Below are positions 1-6,188 of a DNA stretch of 13,432 bases, one piece after another. A program made the translations under genes and the position numbers. Below the pieces are notes generated by a model, which had not been told where the DNA came from, searched no databases, and was given only the letters and a program-made list of their open reading frames with translations. Position 1 is the first letter of the stretch; each line of letters starts with the position of its first letter. The stretch spans positions 1-13,432 of the forward strand of contig JAISGB010000153.1 of NCBI GenBank assembly GCA_031263335.1, read 5' to 3'. This DNA is from Eubacteriales Family XIII. Incertae Sedis bacterium. Lineage in GTDB: Bacteria; Bacillota; Clostridia; Peptostreptococcales; Anaerovoracaceae.

Positions 1-1800
1 CCATTCATTGGTGTGCCACCCTATGAGTATCGTCTTGCCGAACGCGAACGTCTTATAGAAGGACAACTCGTCCGCGGCCGGGAAACGCAGGGTAAAGTCG
101 CCGTCGTCGCCTTCCGGAATTTCCCGGAAACTGCTTGCGTTATATCCGTATAAAAACAAAAGGGAAGATTCAAAGCCTTCCGTCTTCTCGCTGACAGAAG
201 TGATCCTTGGGTCGACATCCGCCTTTTTGACGAGATCGACCGCGATCCCGCCCTCCGCAACCGTCACCGAAATCGACGGGGAGAGCATATACTCCACTAC
301 CTCCTTTGCACCGTTAAAAGGTGTCAGTCCGTTTTCGGATAATTTTAACGTAATGTCATAGCCCCAGTCCGCAACTGTCGGCATCCCACCTTCTATCGCC
401 GCTCGGTAGTCGGTATAGTCCGGGAGCTTTACCAAGTTGCCTTCATCTATGAACAGACCCATGTTGGGGGCGTAAGAGGCGCCGCGAAGGCCGTTGTTGT
501 TCTTGTTGACAGTCATCAGACCCCGTACATATACGTCCTCGGCGATGTTGTCCAATTTGAATGTCACATCAGCGTGTTTCAGCACGGGATCGACATCAAA
601 CGTTACATCGTCGCGCCAGTACCGGTTGTTGTCGGGATTTAGATTGCCCTCGGCCGCCCAAGCGACGGTCAGTTCCTCGGTGCGCCACGCGCCATCGGGA
701 ATATTTTTATCCCCGAGCATCGGAAATCTGGTGCCGACCGCCAAGCGATATGCCTCGGACGTCCCCACAAACAGCGCTTTGAGCGTATCCGTTTCACCCA
801 CCCGTATCGTGACATAGATCTCACCGTCTTCGACGCGGATCAATGCCGTCCGCTGAAATGCATCGGAAAAACGCATAATTGCGCTCAAAGAAGACCAAGG
901 CACCTCCTTCAAAGATAAGTTCGCAAGATAGTATCCGTCCTCCGGCGTCGTTGCGGACTCATAGCCGAAGTACGAGCTTATGTCACTCAGGGATGATTTA
1001 AAATTGGAAATAACGGTAAGTTCGGCGTCGGTAATGTCATCGTCTGCGACAAATCTTCCGTCTTCATCATAATATATGGATTTGAGTGCGTTTACGGCAT
1101 TGATCATATTTGTCCATGGATATAATTGATAGTGCAGCTCGTCCTGCGCGTCTATCCACGCGAGGATCTCTTCAAAGGCGGCCTTGTTGGGATAGTCTGC
1201 GGGATCATAGTCCTTGCCATCCCCGGGGTCGGTCGGATCCGTGCCTTCGCCGGGTTCGCCCGAACTGTCCGGCAGTTCCGTCGCGTTCGCGAAGTCGAGG
1301 GACAGCTGGCTCGTCGTCGAGACGGACGCCGAGTCGCTGCGCGTGACCGCAAGCGCGATCCGCTCCGTCGTATAGTCCCGCCCTTCCGTATATTCCGTCA
1401 CAAAAGAAAAGGTCTTCGGCGTCTCCGTATCGTCCTCGTACCTCTCCGTAATATCGTATTCATATGCCCCCGCTTCGTTCTTCGCGTTCGCGCAGAGCAT
1501 CGTCAGGTAGCTTTCCGCATAGCCGCTGAAATAGATCGCCCTCTGCTTGACGGTGACGTTCACCGTCATCCGGTCCCCGGCCTTCGTGACCGTGACCTTC
1601 TCCAGATAGTTGTTGTGGCCGGTGACGCTTCCCGTGCTGTTCACGATCGACGCCGGCACTTCATAGCTCGTCGCCTCCCGCCCTTCGCCGGGTTCTCCGA
1701 AGACGTCCGGCGTGGCCGTCACAAGGCCGAACAGCATGACCACCGAAAGCATGACGGCCAAGATGCGGTTCGGCGACATGTGCGATATTCGTTTTTCCAT
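1..1800 (-). CDS. Secreted multi-module protein with NEAT-like beta domains (3' end outside window)
   Basis: This is an open frame of 600 codons with no stop, running off the left edge. It begins MEKRISHMSPNRILAVML, and residues 10-36 look like a signal peptide, so the product should be exported. ATG at 1800 is preceded by GAGG (1808-1805, 4-nt spacer) and AGGAG (1818-1814). I see three similar beta-rich modules, at about residues 45-172, 288-400 and 480-600. Each opens with a short strand beginning with Tyr, then about 35 residues later has a V-x-V..G-x-x-x-V-x-V strand pair. Between modules 1 and 2 is an acidic Gly/Pro/Asp linker (about 176-203). The pattern resembles NEAT (iron-transport-associated) domains, but no YxxxY haem ligand motif was recognised, so haem binding is not claimed. 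It probably shares a transcript with the small exported gene at 1915-2385. The C-terminus is unseen, so wall or membrane anchoring is unknown. Module assignment is by eye; other Ig-like folds are possible. Confidence 0.7.
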   Translation of the reverse strand, partial: MEKRISHMSPNRILAVMLSVVMLFGLVTATPDVFGEPGEGREATSYEVPASIVNSTGSVTGHNNYLEKVTVTKAGDRMTVNVTVKQRAIYFSGYAESYLTMLCANAKNEAGAYEYDITERYEDDTETPKTFSFVTEYTEGRDYTTERIALAVTRSDSASVSTTSQLSLDFANATELPDSSGEPGEGTDPTDPGDGKDYDPADYPNKAAFEEILAWIDAQDELHYQLYPWTNMINAVNALKSIYYDEDGRFVADDDITDAELTVISNFKSSLSDISSYFGYESATTPEDGYYLANLSLKEVPWSSLSAIMRFSDAFQRTALIRVEDGEIYVTIRVGETDTLKALFVGTSEAYRLAVGTRFPMLGDKNIPDGAWRTEELTVAWAAEGNLNPDNNRYWRDDVTFDVDPVLKHADVTFKLDNIAEDVYVRGLMTVNKNNNGLRGASYAPNMGLFIDEGNLVKLPDYTDYRAAIEGGMPTVADWGYDITLKLSENGLTPFNGAKEVVEYMLSPSISVTVAEGGIAVDLVKKADVDPRITSVSEKTEGFESSLLFLYGYNASSFREIPEGDDGDFTLRFPAADELSFYKTFAFGKTILIGWHTNEW

Positions 1801-1846
1801 TTTTCCTCACTTCACTCCTGTGATTGCCCCCTATACCATCCGCAAT

Positions 1847-1895
1847 CTGAAACAAGATCTTCCCGCAACGGATTTCAATCAGATCTTTGGTTCAG
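1847..1895 (-). other. Imperfect inverted repeat between the two exported-protein genes
   Basis: In the 114-nt gap between the minus-strand genes, 1847-1860 (CTGAAACAAGATCT) pairs with 1881-1895 (AGATCTTTGGTTCAG). There are 7 contiguous pairs, a one-base bulge, one pair, one mismatch and 5 more pairs, around a 20-nt loop. No U tract follows on the minus strand, so it does not look like an intrinsic terminator. It could be an mRNA processing or stability element between two co-transcribed genes. Function unknown. Confidence 0.4.
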
Positions 1896-1914
1896 TTGAG
1901 ACAGTCCGCGTCAC

Positions 1915-2385
1915 TTACGAAAACACGACGTCGGCGCCCACAATAGTGCCGCCCGGATGCGAGCTGCCGGGTATCACGATGGTAAAGGAGCCCGCGTAAG
2001 CGGTGTTGAGGGCAGGAGCGGCGGGTACGCCCGTAAACGTGTACGTGGACGGATTCGGAAGCACATCAGCCGTACCAACGTAATCAACACCATTGATGTT
2101 GATTGTCAAGCTGCCGATGTAGCCTGTATAGGGTCCGACCGTCATATTCTGCACATTGATGACGAGCGTATTCGTCGTATCATCATACGACGCGCCGTTC
2201 ATCGTGCCGTTGCCCATCGATACGTTCTGACCGGCGGTACCGTATGTGCCCGCGTCGTACAGGGTTACGTTATAGTTGGTAACGGTGTCGGCGAAGGCCG
2301 AGATGCCCATGGACAGCGCCAGAGCGACGGCCAGTACCAACGCGACGATCGTGCGCTTACGGCTTCTGAAAGATGTTTTTGTCAT
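1915..2385 (-). CDS. Small exported protein, single NEAT-like domain
   Basis: A 156-residue protein starting MTKTSFRSRKRTIVALVL: a basic n-region, a hydrophobic core (about 13-30) and an AFA-type cleavage site near residue 32, so it is very probably exported. The ATG at 2385 has AAGGGG at 2400-2395 with a 9-nt spacer, which fixes the start. The mature part (about 124 residues) is rich in Thr, Gly, Val and Tyr, with alternating beta-strand patterns and no cysteine. Segments NVSMGNGTMN and MTVGPYTGYIGSL resemble conserved positions of clostridial NEAT domains, and the mature length fits one such domain. There is no anchor or sorting signal, so the product is probably released or held by a partner. 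It lies 114 nt upstream of the larger NEAT-like gene on the same strand, suggesting a two-gene exported unit. Ligand unknown; the NEAT assignment is tentative. Confidence 0.75.
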   Translation of the reverse strand: MTKTSFRSRKRTIVALVLAVALALSMGISAFADTVTNYNVTLYDAGTYGTAGQNVSMGNGTMNGASYDDTTNTLVINVQNMTVGPYTGYIGSLTININGVDYVGTADVLPNPSTYTFTGVPAAPALNTAYAGSFTIVIPGSSHPGGTIVGADVVFS

Positions 2386-2404
2386 GGTTTATTTCCCCTT
2401 TCCA

Positions 2405-2413
2405 TGATATAAT
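2405..2413 (+). promoter_or_regulatory. Extended -10 promoter (TGATATAAT) facing the structured region
   Basis: TGATATAAT is a perfect TGn-TATAAT extended -10 element on the plus strand; no good -35 is seen at 16-18 bp. The same nine bases lie upstream of fbp (4120-4128), and TGATATACT precedes the gene at 3276. Transcription would start at about 2420, exactly at the first hairpin of the structured region. It overlaps the leader of the oppositely oriented gene at 2385. Confidence 0.5.
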
Positions 2414-2419
2414 TGGACT

Positions 2420-2585
2420 GTGCCTTACGGCACACGGTTATGTTGCCGAGCAAACCCGTCGTCGTACAGCGCGGTTTGTTCGGCAGTCTTCCGTTGCGGG
2501 AAGATCGGCTGTTTCATGGCGGTTTCCCGCCGACCCGAAGCGCGGCAAGCGCCCTCGGGCTTATGTAAATCGGCGATGTTGATCC
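2420..2585 (+). ncRNA. Candidate structured RNA with five consecutive hairpins (possibly raiA-motif class)
   Basis: No credible protein frame is present, but the region folds densely. Hairpin 1: 2420-2433 (GTGCC/GGCAC, loop TTAC). Hairpin 2: 2444-2456 with 2473-2485, 13 pairs including one G-U. Hairpin 3: 2486-2492 with 2499-2505, 7 pairs, loop of 6, directly abutting hairpin 2. Hairpin 4: 2518-2522 with 2527-2531, loop TTTC. Hairpin 5: 2534-2538/2555-2559 stacked on 2540-2543/2549-2552. The TTAC loop of hairpin 1 could pair with GTAA at 2565-2568. The extended -10 at 2405-2413 would start transcription at the first base of hairpin 1, which favours the plus strand. On the minus strand it would be a structured leader of the gene at 2385. 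The arrangement reminds me of the raiA-motif RNA of Clostridia, but that is from memory and untested. Confidence 0.55.
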
Positions 2586-2992
2586 CCTACCCCGAATCAC
2601 ATACGACATTGTATCCCACACAGAAAATCAGTATATGCTAACCACCATCCCTTTAATATCCCGTTCTATCGGTGATCCGACGGCGTATGCCGCCTACCGA
2701 TTCCTGCGCCACCGGGCGCGATCCGGATCGGCCGGGTCACCCAAACGGGAGGGTATCAACTGTGTGTTAGCCATAGCTTATCACGGGGAGTTAGCATTGT
2801 CAACCTACTTTAAAGATTTTATTTTTCGAAGTGTTTTTCGAGTGGATCGTGTCAAATCCAAAGGGTGGACACGGGGAGATCGTCGGTATCTCGAGGCATC
2901 CCGCCGCCGGGCGGCTGCCGTAGATCCGATACTGTATAAGATGACTCGTCTTGAAGAAAGGCAAGAAATCGGAGCAGGAAGGAGGTGCGGAT
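2586..2992. other. Non-coding stretch with further hairpins
   Basis: No open frame here has a ribosome site or convincing composition. Nested arms 2668-2673 (ATCGGT) and 2696-2701 (ACCGAT) enclose CGGC-GTAT-GCCG (2681-2692). A further hairpin is GCGCC-ACCG-GGCGC (2706-2719), followed by the palindrome CGATCCGGATCG (2719-2730). These may be a 3' part of the RNA at 2420 or a separate element. An AT-rich patch lies at about 2808-2828. A weak -10-like TATAAG at 2935-2940 could serve the small gene at 2993. No terminator with a U tract is clear. Confidence 0.35.
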
Positions 2993-3085
2993 ATGGACAT
3001 CACTTTTGAGATCAACCTGATCGAGATCGTAGAAGCCTTCGCTATCCTGATACTCATCAGGAAAAACGAGCCGCCCCGCTCCTAA
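2993..3085 (+). CDS. Small hydrophobic protein (30 residues), holin-like or toxin-like candidate
   Basis: ATG at 2993 has a near-ideal ribosome site, AAGGAGGTG at 2979-2987, with a 7-nt spacer to AGGAGG. The product is 30 residues: an amphipathic acidic start (MDITFEINLIEIVEA), a short hydrophobic run (FAILILI, residues 16-22) and a hydrophilic RKNEPPRS tail. That is typical of the small single-span peptides often annotated as holin-like or type I toxin-like in Firmicutes, although the hydrophobic run is short for a full membrane span. TAA at 3083 lies in the loop of a hairpin (3071-3100), and a second hairpin follows (3112-3142). No antisense antitoxin promoter was convincingly located. It sits alone between the structured RNA region and the DUF3784-like gene. 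Function unknown; the case rests on the ribosome site and peptide pattern. Confidence 0.55.
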   Translation: MDITFEINLIEIVEAFAILILIRKNEPPRS

Positions 3086-3142
3086 CGGATAACGGGACGG
3101 TACACCCTACGGTGAGCCGCCACGCCAAACGGCGGTTATCAC
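3071..3142 (+). other. Two hairpins at the end of the small-protein gene
   Basis: 3071-3078 pairs with 3093-3100 (7 of 8 positions), with the stop codon in the loop. Then 3112-3115 (GTGA) with 3139-3142 (TCAC) stacks on 3116-3121 with 3131-3136 (GCCGCC/GGCGGT, one G-U), loop of 9. No U tract follows, so neither is a classic intrinsic terminator. They may protect the small mRNA or limit its translation. Confidence 0.4.
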
Positions 3143-3245
3143 TACCATAAGTATATCAACGAATCCCAAGAAGTCAAGAAAAACATCCGAAGCGGGCAAG
3201 CGTCTCCGAGCCTATGCGATATCCCTTACTTCTCCGGAACAATTA

Positions 3246-3254
3246 TGATATACT
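3246..3254 (+). promoter_or_regulatory. Extended -10 promoter (TGATATACT) for the DUF3784-like gene
   Basis: TGn-TATACT on the plus strand; the hexamer 17 bp upstream (TTACTT, 3226-3231) is a poor -35. The predicted start near 3261 would give a very short leader beginning close to the ribosome site AAGGAGGG (3261-3268). Confidence 0.4.
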
Positions 3255-3275
3255 CATACCAAGGAGGGCATCGAA

Positions 3276-4079
3276 ATGAATATGTTTGGGATAGTTGTCA
3301 TCGGCGCAGTCATCGTACTTTTTCTTGTCATGGGTTGCTATTTTTTGACCGGCAAGGGTGGATTCTTGGTTGCCGGATACAATACCAAATCCGCGAAGAA
3401 CAAGGCAAAATATGACGAAAGGGCGCTGTGCCGTTCCGTCGGTTGGGTGATGATTGCGGTCACCTTCTGTTTGATGTTGCTTTGCGTCGCAATGTCCTTT
3501 GACATATCATGGCTTTTGAATTGCGCGATCGGGCTTATGATTGCGATTGTCATCGGTTATGTTATCTATGCAAACACAGGCAACCGTTTTCGCAAGAGCG
3601 CGGATGCGGAAGCGTCGGCCAATGACGGGACGGACGACTCGAGTTCGCTGAACCCCAAAAGAACCTCAACCGTCACGATCGTCATTACCATAGCGGTCTG
3701 CGCCGCGATCGGCGTCATGCTTTTCTTCGGCGAAAAGGAACCCGCCGTGCATGTTTTCGGCGACAATATCCGGATCGACGCCATGTACGGATTGACGGTT
3801 GATTTTTCCGATGTGGAGGAGGTCTCCCTCATAGAAGAAAGCATGGAAGACATCGGCGTCGGCACGCGGGTGAACGGTTACGGCGGCGCAGGGGAAGCCC
3901 TGAAAGGGCATTTCAAATCGAAGGATCTCGGAAGGACACTGCTGTTCATCCGATCGGAATCCTCGCCCACGATACGCATCGCGCGCGACGGCGAGGATGA
4001 TATCTATATCAGCTTTCGCGACGGCGAACGCACGGAAAAGCTGTACCGTGAAATGAGTGCGGCCGTTTCCCCAAAATAA
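3276..4079 (+). CDS. DUF3784-like membrane protein with C-terminal PH-like domain
   Basis: A 267-residue protein. ATG at 3276 follows AAGGAGGG (3261-3268, 7-nt spacer). Predicted membrane segments are at about 4-24, 53-74, 78-98 and 132-152. The first 100 residues carry the DUF3784 pattern: a first span, a soluble segment GYNTKSAKNKAKYDERALCR (34-53), then two spans. A polar Asp/Ser-rich linker (105-131) precedes the fourth span. Residues about 157-262 form a beta-rich domain (YGLTVDFSDVEEV, TLLFIRSESSPTIRI, DIYISFRDGE) ending in a short helix, which fits a bacterial PH-like domain. The fold suggests a membrane-anchored sensor or scaffold; no catalytic residues are seen and the function of the family is unknown. 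It has its own promoter and ends 117 nt before fbp, which also has its own promoter, so they are probably separate units. Confidence 0.85.
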   Translation: MNMFGIVVIGAVIVLFLVMGCYFLTGKGGFLVAGYNTKSAKNKAKYDERALCRSVGWVMIAVTFCLMLLCVAMSFDISWLLNCAIGLMIAIVIGYVIYANTGNRFRKSADAEASANDGTDDSSSLNPKRTSTVTIVITIAVCAAIGVMLFFGEKEPAVHVFGDNIRIDAMYGLTVDFSDVEEVSLIEESMEDIGVGTRVNGYGGAGEALKGHFKSKDLGRTLLFIRSESSPTIRIARDGEDDIYISFRDGERTEKLYREMSAAVSPK

Positions 4080-4119
4080 AGAGCCGTGATCGGCGATTTC
4101 CCTCCCCTGACCGGAGCTG

Positions 4120-4128
4120 TGATATAAT
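4120..4128 (+). promoter_or_regulatory. Extended -10 promoter (TGATATAAT) for fbp
   Basis: A perfect TGn-TATAAT on the plus strand 69 nt before the chosen fbp start; no recognisable -35 at 17 bp (CCCTCC). The predicted start near 4135 gives a leader of about 60 nt that contains a GC hairpin. Confidence 0.55.
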
Positions 4129-4161
4129 TTAATGTAAACATCTTATGCTTGATGACGGGAC

Positions 4162-4177
4162 GCGCGCGGTTGCGCGC
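4162..4177 (+). promoter_or_regulatory. GC hairpin in the fbp leader
   Basis: GCGCGC-GGTT-GCGCGC is a perfect 6-bp stem with a four-base loop. It ends 4 nt before the ribosome site AAGGAG (4182-4187) and lies between promoter and start codon. It may affect ribosome access or mRNA stability. There is no U tract, so it is not an attenuator on its own. Confidence 0.35.
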
Positions 4178-4196
4178 CGGGAAGGAGAAGCTTTTA

Positions 4197-6149
4197 ATGG
4201 ATATACGCGGACTCAGGTTGCTCGCGAAGGATTTTCCGAGCGTGAGGAAGGCGCAGACGGAGATCATCAATCTCAGCGCAATACTGAATCTTCCCAAGGG
4301 CACGGAATATTTCATGAGCGATCTGCACGGAGAAGCGGACGCGTTCATCCATATGCTGAAAAGCGCTTCGGGGGTCGTCCGCCGCAAGATAGACGAGATA
4401 TTCGCGGAGACGCTTTCCGAGCGGGAACGGGACGAACTTGCGGCGCTCATCTACGATCCGCCGGGTGAGTTGAAGCGCCAGTTGCGGACGCGGCCGGACG
4501 CGTTCCGCCGGTGGTGCAAGGAGAGCATCCACCGCCTCATCGAGGTGCTCGACGCCGTCTCATCCAAGTATTCGCGCTCAAAGGTGCGCAAACGCCTGCA
4601 TCCGAGTTCGGTCTATATCATGGATGAGCTCATCAATGCGGACAGCGGCGGCGAACGCAGGGAATATTATGCGGCCATCATAGACACGCTCGAGGGTTGC
4701 GCGTTGCTCGAGGAGTTCATCGGCGAGATCGCCGTGACGATCGGCAGGCTCGCTGTCGACCGATTGCATATCGTCGGGGACATCTTCGATCGAGGGCCGA
4801 GGCCCGACGCCATCATGGACTATCTGATGGCGTTTCACGATACGGACTTCCAGTGGGGGAATCACGACATCGTATGGCTCGGTGCGGGCGCAGGCAACGC
4901 CGCGTGCATCGCAAACGTCGTTCGGCTGAACGTCAGCTACAACAATTATGACATGCTCGAGATCGGATACGGCGTCAATCTGCGCCCCCTCGCGATGTTC
5001 GCGGAACGGGCGTACGCGGACGACCCGTGCGAAGCATTTCGCGTCAAGACCCTCGATGAAAACAAGTACGTGCCGATCTCCGATGAGCTGGCGGCAAAGA
5101 TGAACAAGGCCATCGCGATCATCCAGTTCAAGCTCGAAGGGCAACTCATCCAAAGGCATCCCGAATACCGCATGGACGGACGGCTGTTGCTCGACAAGAT
5201 AGACGCGGAAGCCGGCGTGTTGCGTCTGCCGGACGGCAGGGAGATACCGATGAATGACACCCACTTCCCGACCGTCGATCCCTCAGACCCGTTCGGGCTG
5301 AACGACGGCGAGCGGGAGGTGGTGGACGCGCTGACGGAATCATTCCTGCAGAACGGCAAGCTCCGGAAACATCTGCATTTCCTGTTTGAAAACGGCGCCA
5401 TGTACAAGATCGCGAACGGCAAACTCCTGTATCACGGTTGCATACCGATGACGGAGAGAGGCGCCTTCCTCGCGTGCGGAATCGGCGACGATATCCGCAG
5501 CGGCAAGGCGTGGCTCGACCGGCTCGACGATCTCGTGCGTCGCTCCTATCTGCAATCGGATCTGCGCCCGCCCACCGAACAGCCCGGCGACATCATGTGG
5601 TATCTCTGGTGCGGCCCCCTGTCGCCGCTGTTCGGCAAGGACAGGATGGCGACGTTCGAGCGTTGCTTCACGGACGACAAGGAGGCTCGCGCGGAAAAGC
5701 TGTCCCCGTATTACAAGAACATAGAGAATGAAAATATATGCAGGGACATACTCTCGGAGTTCGGCCTCGATCCCGGACGGGGCTATATCATAAACGGACA
5801 CGTCCCCGTGAAAATACAGGCGGGGGAAAGCCCCGTGAAGGGCGGCGGCCGCCTGTTCATCATAGACGGAGGAATCGCCAAAGCCTATCAAAAGACGACG
5901 GGGATCGCCGGATACACATTCATCTCCGCGTCCAATTACATAGCGCTCGCCGAACACATGCCCTACTCCCCGCCGGGAAAGGACGGGACACAGGAATTCC
6001 ACGCGCCAAAACTCCGCATCATCGAGGAGATGCCGCGCCGCGTCACGGTGCGGGATACGGACACAGGTGCGGAACTCGAAGCGCAGATACGCGATCTCCG
6101 CTCCCTCATCGCGGCGTTCAGGAACGGGGAGATAGAGGAAAGGCGGTAA
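4197..6149 (+). CDS. fbp: Class III fructose-1,6-bisphosphatase
   Basis: Hydrolyses fructose 1,6-bisphosphate to fructose 6-phosphate plus phosphate, a key gluconeogenic step in the cytoplasm. The class III family is typical of Firmicutes. The frame is open from TTG 4149, but ATG 4197 is preferred: AAGGAG at 4182-4187 with a 9-nt spacer, giving MDIRGLRLLAKDF and 650 residues, close to the usual 640-670. Metallophosphoesterase motifs are in order and intact: SDLHGE (41-46), GDIFDRG (194-200), GNHD (221-224), YHGCIP (412-417) and INGHVPVK (532-539). These supply the Asp, His and Asn ligands of a two-metal centre. The family-typical large insert lies between the GNHD and YHGC motifs. It has its own extended -10 promoter and no neighbouring glycolytic genes, and converges with the surface-protein gene at 6189 across only 39 bp with no clear terminator. 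No defects seen. Confidence 0.95.
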   Translation: MDIRGLRLLAKDFPSVRKAQTEIINLSAILNLPKGTEYFMSDLHGEADAFIHMLKSASGVVRRKIDEIFAETLSERERDELAALIYDPPGELKRQLRTRPDAFRRWCKESIHRLIEVLDAVSSKYSRSKVRKRLHPSSVYIMDELINADSGGERREYYAAIIDTLEGCALLEEFIGEIAVTIGRLAVDRLHIVGDIFDRGPRPDAIMDYLMAFHDTDFQWGNHDIVWLGAGAGNAACIANVVRLNVSYNNYDMLEIGYGVNLRPLAMFAERAYADDPCEAFRVKTLDENKYVPISDELAAKMNKAIAIIQFKLEGQLIQRHPEYRMDGRLLLDKIDAEAGVLRLPDGREIPMNDTHFPTVDPSDPFGLNDGEREVVDALTESFLQNGKLRKHLHFLFENGAMYKIANGKLLYHGCIPMTERGAFLACGIGDDIRSGKAWLDRLDDLVRRSYLQSDLRPPTEQPGDIMWYLWCGPLSPLFGKDRMATFERCFTDDKEARAEKLSPYYKNIENENICRDILSEFGLDPGRGYIINGHVPVKIQAGESPVKGGGRLFIIDGGIAKAYQKTTGIAGYTFISASNYIALAEHMPYSPPGKDGTQEFHAPKLRIIEEMPRRVTVRDTDTGAELEAQIRDLRSLIAAFRNGEIEERR

Positions 6150-6188
6150 AGCCGGCGCTCGCCAAACCTTTTGCGATGATTTACAGCC

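Noticed and set aside
1126-1899. 257-residue open frame on the plus strand
   Set aside because: It is antisense to the exported protein gene, Arg/His-rich, lacks a ribosome site and arises from GC-rich codon bias on the other strand.
2640-2720. tRNA-Leu-like stretch on the minus strand (GCGCCCGGTGGCGCAGGAAT...)
   Set aside because: It resembles an acceptor and D-arm, but there is no T-arm GGTTCGA motif and the acceptor does not close.
2795-2800. TTGACA on the minus strand as a promoter for an antisense RNA
   Set aside because: The hexamer 17 bp downstream (TAAGCT) matches the -10 consensus poorly.
2635-3009. 124-residue open frame on the plus strand
   Set aside because: No ribosome site, Arg-rich unnatural composition, and it overlaps hairpins and the well-initiated small gene at 2993.
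4578-6002. Long minus-strand frames opposite fbp (4578-5264 and 5340-6002)
   Set aside because: The plus strand encodes an intact class III enzyme; these frames have no ribosome site or recognisable domain.
6150-6188. Terminator between the convergent fbp and surface-protein genes
   Set aside because: Only short GC complementarity (GGCG/CGCC with a 2-base loop) and no proper U tract; not supported.
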